NCBI GenBank assembly: GCA_963070105.1
Contig: OY718808.1
Span: 2,054,238 to 2,118,237 of the forward strand
Direction of reading: 5' to 3'
Source: Litomosoides sigmodontis
Lineage: Eukaryota; Nematoda; Chromadorea; Rhabditida; Onchocercidae
DNA: 64,000 nt
Position numbers and translations under genes: made by a program. Positions 14,941 to 35,944 of this stretch are shown one piece after another. Below the pieces are notes generated by a model. That model saw only the letters and a list, made by a program, of their open reading frames with translations. It had not been told where the DNA came from and did no database searches. How positions within the stretch are numbered: position 1 is the first letter of the stretch; each line of letters starts with the position of its first letter.

Positions 14941-16710
14941 CATCTATTCCACATTTTTATTTTATTCCAGCATTTATTTGAAATTTGTTTGCAAAATTAC
15001 TACCTTGAAAAATTGCATTTGCATTTGGCCGATCATAATCAGCGTCTGCGATCTGTTTGTTACCAATGAAAGCGTAAACGTTAAAAAAAAAGTTTTTTTT
15101 TTCTTTTAAAAATCGAAATTTTAATCAGCATTAATTTGTTTTTCCATTCTATAACAGTGTGTCCTCGAAGTATTCGTCCTTCACATTTTTGTGGTCACTT
15201 CAATTTCACCTTTTCTGTTTCGCCCTCTCTCTCTCTCTCTCTCTTTCTGCTTTTAATGTTCTATTACACTTTCTCTTTTTTCAGATCAAATACTAGTTAC
15301 TATTTGGGAAAGTAATTAACAATTTCATTTACTCTATGCAGCTAGTATGAAATGCTTAGGTATGCTGTACTACTTACTGATCATGTTTGAAATTAGCACA
15401 GCATATATGTGAACGTTGAAATGCGAATGTGAGAAAATTTTTTGAATTAATTAAAATTTTTCTCATCAAAATTTGTAAAACATTAAATATAAGCTAACTA
15501 GATGAGCTAATGTAATATTTTCAGTAAATTGAAGACGTTTAACTTACAAAAGTGGTACGAAATTAACGGAAATATGTGAGATGATGATCGTTAATGAGAT
15601 AATTGCATAATTATTAACATTTTCGGTCCAGTTAAAATTACAATTTCATAGCTCCTCTACAACGAATTAAATTCAAAATTTTTACTTAAATTCAAAATTG
15701 AGCAATAAGTGAGCAAATTAATTATCCGATAACTGGTCGTGAGATAATTAGAGTAATTAAAGCAGTAGTAGTAGTAGTAGTAGTGAAAGCAAGAAGTGAT
15801 TGAAAAATTGGTTGGTAAGAAGTATAGCTGATGGCTATCTGTCATTACAGCAACGCTTACCACAGTTGACACGATGGGTGATCCTTTGTGTAGCAGCAGC
15901 CTACGACCCTGAACCATTCGATTCAAATTTGACCTGAGTATCTGATTGTCGGCCGACGCATTCTCATTTTACATCTCATGTAATGTCTGGGTTAAAGGTC
16001 TTCCTCTTCCGATCGTCTGGGTCAAGGGTCATAGCAGGCTTGCACGATAATTCACTTGCTGTATTCTTCACTGTCAATTTCCTCGCTTCTTTATTGATAT
16101 GTTTAAACGATATGCATATTTAAACAGCAGCCAATACGTACGTACGTACGTGCAACACGACGAATTCAAAAATGCACAAAAATGTGAGTGAGCAAACAAT
16201 TCACATCAAAAGAGCGGTTCGTTACACAATTAAAAGGGAAATAATCGTTCAGAAAATAAAATACGAACAAAATCACAATGAATATTGATAATTAACAATT
16301 TTTGAACTTTTAAAATTATTTAAAATACACAAAATTTATGTGAAAATTTTGTTTAATATCTAAGCAATAGAAAGGGGAGGAGGGAGGGAGAGAGAACAAA
16401 AGACAAGGAGGTGAAAAATAAGAGTAAGAATTTTGTGTATTTCTAAAAAATTTTAAAATGCATATAGCAAATACCAATTTCATATTAAATTAAAGTAATT
16501 CAAATTTTTTTTCTATTTCGAAATATTTCAATTATAATGTTGAAATTTAATAAATTTATATGAAAATGATATGGGAAAGCAGTGAAGAAAAGAAGACACA
16601 AAGGAAATATTTTCTTACACTATTTTAATGGAAAATTTAAAACTTGAAGAAGATATTAATCTTAGCGTTGTTGTAGAAATATAAAAATTTGAAAAAAGAC
16701 TTCCGGTAGC

Positions 16711-16740
16711 AGACAGTATCATTAATAAATGATACTGTCT
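16711..16740. repeat. perfect inverted repeat (13-bp arms, 4-bp loop)
   Basis: Arm 16711-16723 (AGACAGTATCATT) pairs perfectly with 16728-16740 around the loop AATA. It lies about 0.4 kb before array 2. It could be a hairpin or a dimeric binding site; no gene context is visible. Confidence 0.9.
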
Positions 16741-17106
16741 CATTTCAATTATCCTTTGTGCACCTTTAACATTGCCAGTGATATTTTTCGTAGCACAATG
16801 AGATGACTAAATTCTCAAATAAATATCTATTGCATATTTTGTTGTTATTTGATGTGTGCAAAAAGTTTTAAAATATGAAAATTGTAATTAAGCAAGCTGT
16901 AATTGGCAAAATTTTGCATATCATTTAAAATTTCTCAATTAAATTTATGTTCTCATATAATAAAAAAATGCCTATCCTAGAATTTTTCCAGCGCCTTAAT
17001 TATGCATTCATATTTTAAATTAATACTTGTTCATTATCATTACTATTGCTTTTATTATTGTTGCTGTTGTCATTACTATCGTTATTGCTAATTTTATCGT
17101 TATTAC

Positions 17107-18556
<1,450 letters not shown>

Positions 18557-21500
18557 GTTATTATTAATCATCATCATCATCATTGTTATTATTAATTATT
18601 AATCATCATCACTAATAATATTATTATTATTAGTGAAATGACGATTGGATGAGGAAAGAAAAAAATTGAGCTGGACAGATTTGGGTTATCACAAGCTTAT
18701 CATTTTCAATGAATCATTTATCAGTGGAAATGAACCTGTAAGCTTAATTATCATCTTTCACTGATTGTCAAGGTCATCGTTGCTACCTCCTCCTCCTGAC
18801 CACTGGCTCTTCTGTGCTACTCAACGACTACGCCTTTTCCTCCTATCCCTCTGCCAACCGACTCCGTCCCTTTCAGTGAAATTTCACAGACGTCAGATCG
18901 CAGCTATACACACACACACACATATGCATGTACGTTCACTCTAATGCCACACATTCATCCGATCAGTTGCATTTCTTTCAATTGTCCAGCAGTCCGATCG
19001 GGGCATTCATACGATGTCACTTTAGCGTTGTATAGTAAAAACTTACTAATCTTTTAGATACATTTTAGAGTTTTAAAATTGCTTGAGCAATTTATTTAAA
19101 ATTAGAAATTAAAATTTACCCATTATGATATAGCTAGTAATTTGCAAGTAATATACTCTTTTATGATATCTTTTATTTTGTGTAATTTTTCGTTTTTCTT
19201 TTTTAATTAATACTTGAAAAAAAATAATTTCAAAAAGTTTTCCTTAGTAAGTCTTGAAATATATAGTAATTTATTCCGCTGAATTTACAGTATTGGAAAA
19301 GTAATTTACACGTAATTACAGTAATTAGTTTCTATTCAAATGTCTCTGAGCTGACTGCTTAATGACCTTTTGCGGACGAAAATTTATTCTGTCAATATCA
19401 GCAAACAATTTTCGCCACTCTTTCGAAGATGAAATTTATTATCAAATGTCATTTGAAAATATTTCGTTTCTTGAAAAGTTCAAAAGCATATTTCAAGTTT
19501 TTTTTCTAAACTCATCAAATTCCACATATAATTTTAATTCATACCTAAATTTAAAATCCATTCAAATTAAGGAAAAAAAAGCTCAATTTGAATTCAGCTC
19601 TTCTGATATACACTAATCTATGAAACATTTAGAAAAAGTTTAAAAATTTCTGGAAATTAAATATTCAAAATGATATTTTCAAAATATTCAAATTTATGAA
19701 AACTTTTATAATATATATGAAATATATTCATTTCAGTAAATCTTCTCCTTCCTCAATAAAAAAGTGTCAAAATTTAAATTATCGTTGTATTGATATTCAG
19801 CATAAAATGAAACTGCGTGGGAAAGACTGGATTTGACGAATTGATCGATCTGACCATTTTGGACAGATCTATGGATTTTGCAGCTGTTTAGTTTTATTTC
19901 AAATATTCATATAGCTTTTTTCCATTAGTGAAATTGAAATTGATCGATGAAATGATAAGGAGATGTGAAGAGAAGGAAAGCATCCGATTGATTCTCGTTC
20001 TTCCTTCTCCCAACCTCAACATGAAGCATTGAGAGACTGGACATTGCTCTCCAACAATTGATTGCACTCACATTTAAAATTTTGGACATTGCTCTCCAAC
20101 AATTGATTGCACTCACATTTAAAATTTCAAATCTCAATTAATTATTCGTTAAATTATCATCCGGATCATTTCGTTATATGCCATTTGCCATCCATAATAA
20201 TAATTTCCTCATTTATGCCTTCATTAATTTTAAATCAAAATTTTACATTTAGCAATTGTTCTATGGATATCTTTGTTTGTTTACAAAATTAAACTGTTAA
20301 TTGAAGATGTTTAAAATATGTTTGCATATTTAGGTGTGATATTTCGTTCAAATACTCGTGCTTTATAAATGATTAGTAAAATGTATGCAAATTTCAGAGG
20401 AAAAAAAAACGGAAAAGGAGGGGGATGAAGATCGGAGGAGTTAGCGGCGGCACGAATTGAAATTTCACCGCAACTCTTCAAATGCATCCCCTCTCTAGCA
20501 GCAGCTGAATTCACCTGGTACTCTTGAAATATGAACTTTCGGCTATCTGATCGATAATGAAAATTTGAAAAAAGTTGACGATTTCATTTGAAAAAGGAAC
20601 GATAAACAAATTTTGCTTACTTTCACTCGCTAAATTCAATTTACAATTCATTGCTATTTATCTACACTTTCTATCCATCCACTCAGCAACAATTTGAAAA
20701 AGGTAATTTATTAAAAATTTTACTTCATTGATTAATACGAATGTTTTTTGGTGTATTCATTAACATGCGTGGCGCAATTGTCGACGCGCCACATCTGGAA
20801 ATCATTTCGACGCTACCATATTAGTGAGAAATGAGTGAATATTGTATAAGAAGAGAGAGAGAGAGAGAGAGAAGGAAAAGTGGAAGGCGGTGGAGTTGAA
20901 AAAAACGATGAAAAAAATTAATAGGAAAACAAAATTGGAACAAATTTCCTTCAGCTTTATAATTAATGAATGAATTACAATAACTCAACATGTTGTAAGC
21001 AATTTACTGTTTAAATATAATTAAATAAAACTACGCGAGAAAAATTAATAATTAAATTGTAAACAAGAATGTAATGAAAAAATAACTGAGCAATTTATGT
21101 TTTGTTATATTTTTAGAAAAATAACTTTCACTGAAATTTTGTGAGGCGAAACTTTTCTTCAAATCAAACTGCATTGCCGACGATGTTTCCAACAATTTTT
21201 TCATCAGTTCAAAGGTTTGAATTCAACTCGTTATTTTTATTTTTTAAAAAGAATTTAAAAAAAAAACTTTTTTTATTCAAAATTTTTTGCACACTTAATT
21301 TTTTGCTGCTTTTTTTAATTAAATTGGTTTTGCTTTTTTTTTCGTCATTTTTAACAAATACAATAAAGAGATGAATAATTTAATTGCTTCTTTCACATCG
21401 TTGTATGTCATCTTATTATTGGGTTAATAGCTTTTACTTTTTGATTTTTATAATTTGTGAAGGCAATCACTCGGGTAAAATTATCCAAAATTACCGTTAT

Positions 21501-22513
21501 TTCAACTTCCTGTTAATTGCTAATTTGAATTTTAACTAATGTAATTTTTTTGAAAGTACTCATTTAACTCTGTAGCGCTAATTGTTAGGTACCATGAAGC
21601 CATATGTGTTGCTAAACTGCACAAATTAGTAGTAAGTGATCGATCATCTGAATTATTGATTGATTGCTGCAATCATTGCCGGAATATTTTTATGTGAGTG
21701 GAAGCCGATCTGTCTCTTCTCGATACTGTAAAACCATATGTTACTGATTCATAGTGCTCACACCAATTTTCCAACCTAGTTAATTTTAAAATTAGTTTAT
21801 TCATGAAATTTCCTGCTTCCAATCTGTTCAAAATTAAAAAATATTGAATTTATTTGAGGAAAGCAATATTTCAAAAATAGAACAGGACTGTGGATAAAAT
21901 TCGAATTATTTATGAGTAAAATTTGAATTATTAATAAAAAAAGGAAGTGATTAATTTTATTAACACTCCAGTAGCGCTACTCTCTTCCACTTCCTTAAAA
22001 TTAAGAAAATAAATTGAGGAAATTTTTGCAGCTGAATTTTTCAAAAAGTGATAAATGATATTGATAATTAACGTTTTATCATTGCACTCCATTAATGATT
22101 TTTCGAATTTAACAAAGTTAATTAAATTTTTAGCTTCGCTTCTCACTTTAATACATTGTTTCAATTGGAATAGTTAACTGTTGGAATTAGTTTATTGAAA
22201 TTTTCTGCTAATGATTTTCAGAAGTGTGTATTTTAGGCTTGGTGCTGCCAGTGCTAATGATGAAAGCAATTCAATTGGTTAATTTTAATTTAATTATTCT
22301 CCTTTTTCTTTCAAATATTGCAGTGTGACTGTCATCAGAAATTTTTTAAAAAAATGTAATTAGCAATTGATATCCAAAAAAAGTTGACTTTAGATGTGAC
22401 AATTAATTGAAGTTTATTTAAATTAAATAAATTTTAATTGGTGTATATATATATTAATGCCGCAGAAATTACTGCTTTAAGAAGATGTGATAAAAAGGGA
22501 CTGTTTAGGAGCA
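18557..22513. other. upstream region of the first CDC25 gene, no exon seen
   Basis: No supported coding exon. A somewhat GC-richer patch lies at about 18780-19000. A 45-bp tandem duplication lies at 20039-20127 and a GA repeat at about 20852-20872. Promoter elements cannot be picked out with confidence. Confidence 0.5.
20039..20127. repeat. two-copy 45-bp tandem duplication
   Basis: The unit beginning GGACATTGCTCTCC at 20039 is repeated without visible change from 20084. It appears to be a recent local duplication in non-coding DNA; the minus-strand frame across it merely repeats the peptide. Confidence 0.95.
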
Positions 22514-28719
<6,206 letters not shown>

Positions 28720-28904
28720 TCGCTAACGATCTCGACACATACAAATGATAATATATGAAAAAATTTTTAAGATTAGGTAAAATTTATAACTTTAAGCTTT
28801 TTTTTTTTTCATCTTTCACTCTCTCTTTCTCTCTCACTCTCTCTGTTTGAGTATAATTTTATGATATTATTAGATCTTTCTGTATATAATTGATTATTTT
28901 AGCA

Positions 28905-28910
28905 AATAAA
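28905..28910 (+). terminator. polyadenylation signal AATAAA for CDC25 copy A
   Basis: AATAAA lies 186 bases after the stop codon, a reasonable 3' UTR length for a nematode gene. Cleavage would follow within about 10-25 bases. Confidence 0.6.
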
Positions 28911-30475
28911 AGCATTTCTCAATTTTATGTTCCTTCGGCTAAATTTCATCAATTGAATACGTTTTTTTCAATTTCAAGTTTAATTTCTAATTGTAATTTT
29001 TTTTTGTTTAACAAATATAATTTTTAAACTCATACATAGCTAGTAGTTCTTTTGCTACTATTCCATTTGCTATAAAATTATTTATTGCAATTAATTAGCA
29101 CACTTTTGCAATTATTTCTTTACGACAATGTGGATTTTGTTCCAGTTTCCTCATTCCGGTTTCCGGTTTCTCTACATACAACTGTTGCTTTATTGCTATT
29201 CTAATTCGTGTGAAACTATGTATGTTTGCTATATCCGATTCATGCTTAACGACTTTTCAACAAATTTCAACATTTAAAAAAGTGAAATGAATATAAATGT
29301 AAAATGTTTTGCAACTAATGAAAATATCTCACGTTAATTGCTTGCTTGTAAGTATTTAAACATTCTTAGTTCTTTCCTGAATTATCATGCTTTAATCGTC
29401 ATTTTAAGAGCCATTCCACAATATTTTTCCAAAGAATACTTCTACCTACTGCATCATCTCCTACTATCCTTTGTTGTCATGCCATTCTACCTTGCTTTCA
29501 TCTTGCAAACTGCCATTTTTCTAATTTTATATACTTTTATTTTTGTACGAATTAACCAATTGTTTACTAAAAAAGAATTTAGTGCAACAATTACATTTAA
29601 ACTTTTTGCATTTCTTTTTCCATTTAAATAATTAAATTACTGCTTTATCAAAATAAAACATTACAAAATAAAAATTTCTAAAATTGTATGGCAAAAAAAA
29701 GGAAAAAGCAATGATGTGATGTAGCGCTTGCTTTGCACGTTATTTCCGTATGTTCATACCCTGTAAAACATTAAATAGGTGATGTGTGAATTTTTTTTCG
29801 ATAATCTATTTGAATTTTCAATCAATTCAGCCATGTACGCTCGATACAATCTATAACCATTGTCCAAATCAATACCACTACGACATGCAGGGAGTGAATT
29901 TTTGGAAGTTTAAGCGTCACAACTGGCTTCCACTTTTTATTACATTAAAAATGAAGAGTGAAAATTACACTCGCTAACACAGATGAAATATCTTTAATCC
30001 ATCGATAGAAGTGAATGAAATAGATACAATCACCATAACGCTCAGTTATTAGTAACAAAATATGGCCGTTAGAGACATTAACATATGTTGTACTTCGGAG
30101 AATTTAAAACCAAATCTCTACCTTTCATCTCTTCCTTCATTTGAAAGTATTTTTTTCTTATGTTTTTCAATGGTGACCTATGTTTCTGAAACCCATTCAT
30201 GGAAAATTTCATCTATTTATAAACAAAAAACGCTACTGGCACCGACCATATTTTAACTGATTCAAGATTTGAAAAAAGGCAAATGTCATGAATCTGATTT
30301 AAAATTTCGAAAAACAGCAAACACAGAAGCTAACGAGAAAAATGATCACAAGTACACTTAAAGTTACAGTAGAGAAGGGTCATTTTCGAGTATCCATTAC
30401 GGCAATGATATATTAATAAAAAATCGTATATGTCCAGAGCAGTTCGTTGAGTATTTGGAATTAGTCCCAAGTAGA
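28911..30475. other. intergenic region between CDC25 copy A and the KEN-box gene
   Basis: No exon supported. A hydrophobic 97-codon open frame at 29338-29631 begins at TTG, not ATG, and lacks splice or homology support. Confidence 0.5.
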
Positions 30476-30481
30476 TTTATT
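30476..30481 (-). terminator. candidate polyadenylation signal of the KEN-box gene
   Basis: AATAAA on the minus strand, about 250 bases downstream of the stop codon at 30733. Confidence 0.4.
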
Positions 30482-30732
30482 CAATCGCTGCTTCGTACAC
30501 TTATATATGCCATCATGTTTTTGATAGCGAAAAGGACTGCGTGCTGAGCCTGAGAAAAGAAAAAATGTGCTAATGGCTGTGGTTGAATGCTCCAAATTCT
30601 TGTGAGATTTCTTTAAAAAATCAGCTTAAAAATTAAAATTTTGTGAGTGACATAAAAAGTGACTTCAACTGCAACTTTCATAAATTGTAGCTAACACTAA
30701 CAATGACGTGCTAAGTATATGGAAGCAAAAAT

Positions 30733-33700
30733 TTAGAAATTGTGAAATGCACTTCTCCAGTCTCTTTTGTCGTATGGTGAACAAATCTTTCCACCGGTTT
30801 CATAGTCATCCTCTATTTTCAATCCATCAGTTATCTCAATGATATTATTAACATCTTCGTCATCACTACTGTCAAATTGGTCCACCTAAACTTTGGCAAC
30901 AGTAAAGGAAAAAATGTAATGAAAATAAAGGAGAATGAAAGAGAAATGCAAAACGCAAAACGATTTTATAACACCATTAAAAGGCAGTTATCATAAATCA
31001 CAGTTAAATAAAACACAAATATGAATATCCCAATCAGCAAAACGCAGCTAAAATCGATTAATAAGCCAAATTTTCGGCACAATACAAGTATTTGACTTAA
31101 GGAAAAGCATCCAATCGACGTAATCATCAATTCCTTTTAAGTGCAACAACAAATTAAAATTAAAGCAACCTGATAATTTGTTTCATCAAAAACTCGCAGT
31201 GCTCCAGTTTCCTTACGATGATATCTCGCCTGTTGATAATCGCTGTCAGAGTTATCTTTTAATGGCATATTATCATATTTGATATTTTTTGAGTAGTAAG
31301 TCACCGAATTTCCTGGATAATAGTAGGACTGCATGCATGGATCTAATCGTTTACCGTGCATCACATTGTATTCTCTGTTATCGTCGTCGCTAAGCGCTGG
31401 AAAGTTAAATACTGATGAAAAGCTATTCTTCGGGATTATCTACTTTAAAAGCAGCCAGCTACAAAAAGAATTGGTTAATGTTCTTATTATTTATCAATAA
31501 TTTTGCCTTACAGACTGAAAAATTATAGCAGCGAATGCAAAATACTTGAAACTCCAAGAAAGAAAGGGTGAGTTTACCGGGAATGATACCATGTCTCGCC
31601 AGGTATTTCTTTGAGTCGTACGAAAAGGCACATGATACAGGCGATTTGTCACAATGCTGGACTTGTTCGACAGTCATCTGCTTCGTCACTCGCGTGGTAC
31701 TTCGAATGACAGGTGAAACAGGCTTCCTTTTTTCATGTCGTCGCGATGGAATTCTCAAATATCGTAGATAGAAACATTAAAAACTGCTTACAGTTATATT
31801 TACTATCACTTTTCTTGCTTGCTGGGATTTTAATTAATGACTCCAACTATTGGAACAAATAATGTTTGGAATCAAGTAATTATAAATATAATCGGTTACA
31901 CAATTCTGTCAACTGTGTGCATGCATTGAGAATGTATTTGTTACGAGATTCAAATCTTAAACACAATTTGTAGAACCTGCCAATATCTCCTTTGTTTTGA
32001 TGAGAAGCCAAAATATCGAGACTTTCATCTCCTCCGCATTTCATGACAGCCTCGTCAACAAGGCGTTTGAATTCTTTGTTTTCAGCATATTTCCGCTTTA
32101 CTATTTTCCATTTAAGATCCTTTTCGGGGGAACAATCAATAATCTTTTTCCTCTACAGTAACATTTTAAGCTCTTTAACTATTTCAAGTAAAAAACATAG
32201 AAAAGCCTTTAAAATTTACACCGAGCTGTTATGCGAATACTCTGTTCCATCAGATTTCCAGAAATGGTACTGTAATGCAATAACATACAAGAAAATTAAG
32301 ATTATGAAAAAGTAGTTTAAATTTACATGAAAATAAATGCTAAGCTCTTGATTAACAATGAAATTAATATTTATTAAACAAAACCCACCGATCTCGCAAA
32401 AAGCTCTCCACGAGTTACATGATTTTCTTCATCGTCATCAGTCATGCATTCTGCTATCTAAGCAGTGAAAACTTACACGTACTCAATAAAAAAATTCTTT
32501 CCTCTTGTCATTCCTTATTGAAGTGTCAAACTGCCTCAATCCTACTACCAACAATGATAACAGAAAGACCTGGCAACAGAATCAAAATTAATATATTTGG
32601 AAAAAATTGGAATTAAAAAACACGAACATTAGGTGGTACATTTTCCTTGCCACGATAGTACATTTCCCTTTCAATTCCTTTTTCACATTTTTTGGAATCT
32701 TCGTTACCAGTACTGGACGCGTTATTAAATTGTGCAAAACCTTCTAGCATTTTCTATAAAAGTAAGCTTTCCAGTGATTATTCTAAAAAGGATATTAACA
32801 AAAATATAAAATAATAAATGAATGTTTTAAACTATTAATGAAAAAACGCTCCAAGATTCGACACGAAAGTAAATAGTATCAACTAACTGCAGTATAAAAA
32901 AAGATGAATAGTCTAAACCTTCATCGCTTCCGTTAGTTTCAAGATTTGGTTATTTCTTTCTGAATCTTTCATCGTCAGTTCGTCGACTTTTAGTTGTAGC
33001 TCATGCACCTTTTGTTTTAGCTTTTCAAACTACAAAATACACTACTGTCAATCAAAAATTGTCGTTTATGTATTATCAGTGTTCTATGTTCCTAAGAATT
33101 CAGGTTTGATGCATATGCAGTAACATTTAATTTATGGTTACTTGATCAGTTCAGCTAGTGCATCACAACGATTCATGGGTTATTACTTTCATAAAAGATA
33201 TTAGAATATCCAAAACAGCAATATTGAACTAAAGCAGTCGACACATAACCGTAAAACTTGTCAGCACATAATTCTAAAGTTTATGTGTAGACAAATCAAA
33301 AAATTTTGAGCACTACCTCATCCGCAAATCGCTCACTTTGAACGTCTGTGGACATTTTAGAAAGTTTCTTTTTCTTAGAGTTTGGATCGGCCGAATCAAA
33401 GAGTTTTCGATGTGCTTTTGATGTACCCTCAAATCATAGATGTTTCTATTGCTACACAGTACAATACGCGCATAGTTTCTTGCAATTATTAGTGATCGAA
33501 AAAAGCGAAATTGAAAATTATGTTCATTACTCATAATTCCGTTAATTAATTTTCCAAAATCGATGAGACAAAAATTTAGCAATAGTATTCGGAGAAACTA
33601 AAGGCCTAAAACCTAACCTCAATTGTTTGCGACACGTTCACGGTTCTTCCAAATGCTACTGTCTTCTTCTTTTGTAACAACCGTGCTGGAGGTAGTTGAG

Positions 33701-34519
33701 ATTTTTCTGTCTTTCCTTGCGTTTCAGTAGCGCGTTTTGGAATCGAAATCCGGTTATCTTCACAGCTTTTCTCAGTATTTTCGAAATTTTCTTCAACTTT
33801 GTTCGACGGTTTAATAAGTGATGCCTTCTTCAATGCAGGACGCAGAGGTTGCAGAGAAGTTCGTGCCCGAGGAGCAGACCTGAATGAAATAACTTCAAAA
33901 TCTAAACTTTCTCGAAGACAGAACGAATGCATCTAAAAGTTGTTGGACAAGTTGAATTAAAATTTCCTACACTCATCGAAGAACTAATCCAACCAGCAAG
34001 AGCATTTATGAAGTGGAAAAGAGATGAATAAAGATGAAGATTTGTCGATCTACCAAAAGCTATCACAATTACGATGCACCCTCTTTAGGAATGAAGTAGA
34101 GGAAATAAGTGTTCATATATCAAAAAACAGTTGTATAATTAGTTAACAATGAAGTCAATAACAAGATGTAAGCAGAAACTAATACAATTCAATAAAACTA
34201 AATGCACAAACATATGAACACTTACTTGAAATTGCAGTTTACTCGCGCGCTCACAATTTCCAAAGATGTTAATGCTTCAGGGTGGAGTGGGAATGTTTGG
34301 TGCTTCTGCAAAGAAAAATTTTTATATTTAGTTGACAGAAACATTCGAAAAAGAAATCAGAATATAACAAACTGGAATGAAAAAATCGGCTGAAAATACC
34401 TGATTCGTAGAAGTTCCGAAGTGCTTTGCAGCTGTCGTTGAGGGCAAATTTAAGCCAAAATTTAACTCAGGAACATAGGAAACCAGTGAAGTAAGGCAAT
34501 CTGATTGGTTGGATGACAT
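30733..34519 (-). CDS. unrecognised coiled-coil protein with KEN box and PP1-docking motif
   Basis: Exons on the minus strand: 34519-34400, 34305-34226, 33879-33618, 33427-33317, 33029-32919, 32753-32624, 32450-32389, 32152-31977, 31753-31578, 31396-31170, 30885-30733; 1608 nt, 535 residues, every junction in frame. I do not recognise the family. Visible features: a basic Ser/Pro-rich N-terminal region; KTVAF (139-143) in a KKKTVAF context, matching the PP1-binding RVxF consensus; a heptad-like coiled coil around residues 192-235; GKENVPP (KEN at 264-266), matching the KEN-box degron read by APC/C with the usual downstream prolines; several acidic SDDD/SSDDED patches near the C terminus. It sits between two CDC25 genes on the same strand as the second. 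A mitotic or centrosomal role under APC/C and PP1 control is inference. The weakest splice call is the acceptor at 31753. Confidence 0.8.
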
Positions 34520-35708
34520 CACCCAAGTAACATTTATAGAACGAAAACAGAACAAAGTTTTCAGATTAGAGGTAAAACAACATAATTCGAAGAGTACACC
34601 CGAGGCGATTTACCCACCATTAAATACGTCCAATCTACCGCTATCATTAAGCAAAATTCTAGCCTGCATTATTTTTGACGAGAAACCAAATTCCAACAAC
34701 TACACATGCGATTTGATTCACAAAGGCTGGTAAAAGAAGGTAGAAAATCCCTCAAAAATAAGTTTCTTATACGATCATTTGGACGTTTTATCTGCATGAC
34801 AGCTCGAGGAATTTTTACAGAAAGCACAGTAGTAATCGGTATAAGATGGTTCCAAAAAAAAATTGGTTACGAAATGAAAATTCGATAAAAATAGCAAAAA
34901 AATCCTTTTTACCGCGAAAAGAACGGATATCTGTGTGGAACTCCCAAAACGATTTATAGCATATGATACAGGTGATAGATTTTTTTCACATTGTGATAAT
35001 TAAACAGTACTTTAGAATGATAATTTCATTCATCAATAAATATGACATTTTAGAAAGCGGGATGCAACAAGCTCAAGCATAATATCTATCAGTGAATCTA
35101 AAATTATTCTGAAAGGATGATATGGAAAGTAAGAAAAATACTATTAAATCATAAACAAAGTGAAGTTAAAAGAAAAGTAAGCTAATGGATGATATGGATG
35201 GTAAAAACTGGTAAATCTGTTAAAATATTTTCATTAAGCGCAAAATTGAAACAGTGAAGCGCCACCACACTGCTTAAACAAGTACAAAAACCTTACTATT
35301 ATTCCAGCTGATAAAGTAAACGATAATAGAACGTCATTTCAAATAAAGAATATGCCAATACGAGATCAGTCTGCTTGGTTGTGCACGAGTGGTGTAAAAC
35401 TCCAACACAGTGATTAATTCCAGCAGAAAAAGGACGTTGACTATCTCAATAAAAAATAAACTAAATGGAGATCGAATAACTTGAAAGTACGTAATGGTAA
35501 ATAGTAGGAATGTATATGAATGTAATAACCGTAATAATAATAATAATGGCAGAATAAAGTTGAAAGATAGCTAGGGAGTCTATAAAATGATTAATAAAAT
35601 GCAATACAAAATTTGCGTGAAATAACTTACATGAAATTGATTAAAATTCAAATAAAAAGTCTTAATATTTGGCAAAAAATTCAGTAAGAAAACAATAAAA
35701 ATTATAAT

Positions 35709-35767
<59 letters not shown>

Positions 35768-35783
35768 AACACACACACACACA
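35709..35783. repeat. (CA)n microsatellite
   Basis: About 75 bp of CA dinucleotides with two AAAC interruptions, just downstream of the 3' end of CDC25 copy B. Confidence 0.95.
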
Positions 35784-35944
35784 TTCTCACATACCCACAC
35801 ACATGCAGATATACACTATTAAAACGGTACAAGGTACCACACGAAATTATAGAAACCAATCGAAAAAGGAAAACAAGTAAGTAACACTCTGTCTCCCTCC
35901 CTTCCACTCAAAGAATATCATTGATACTAGAATCGTGACTATGG

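Noticed and set aside
19925..20137. Minus-strand frame with a repeated peptide (LNVSAINCWRAM twice)
   Set aside because: The repetition is explained by the 45-bp tandem DNA duplication; no splice or homology evidence for coding.
29338..29631. Hydrophobic 97-codon frame resembling a multi-pass membrane fragment
   Set aside because: Starts at TTG, composition is that of random AT-rich DNA, and no acceptor, donor or family motif supports it.
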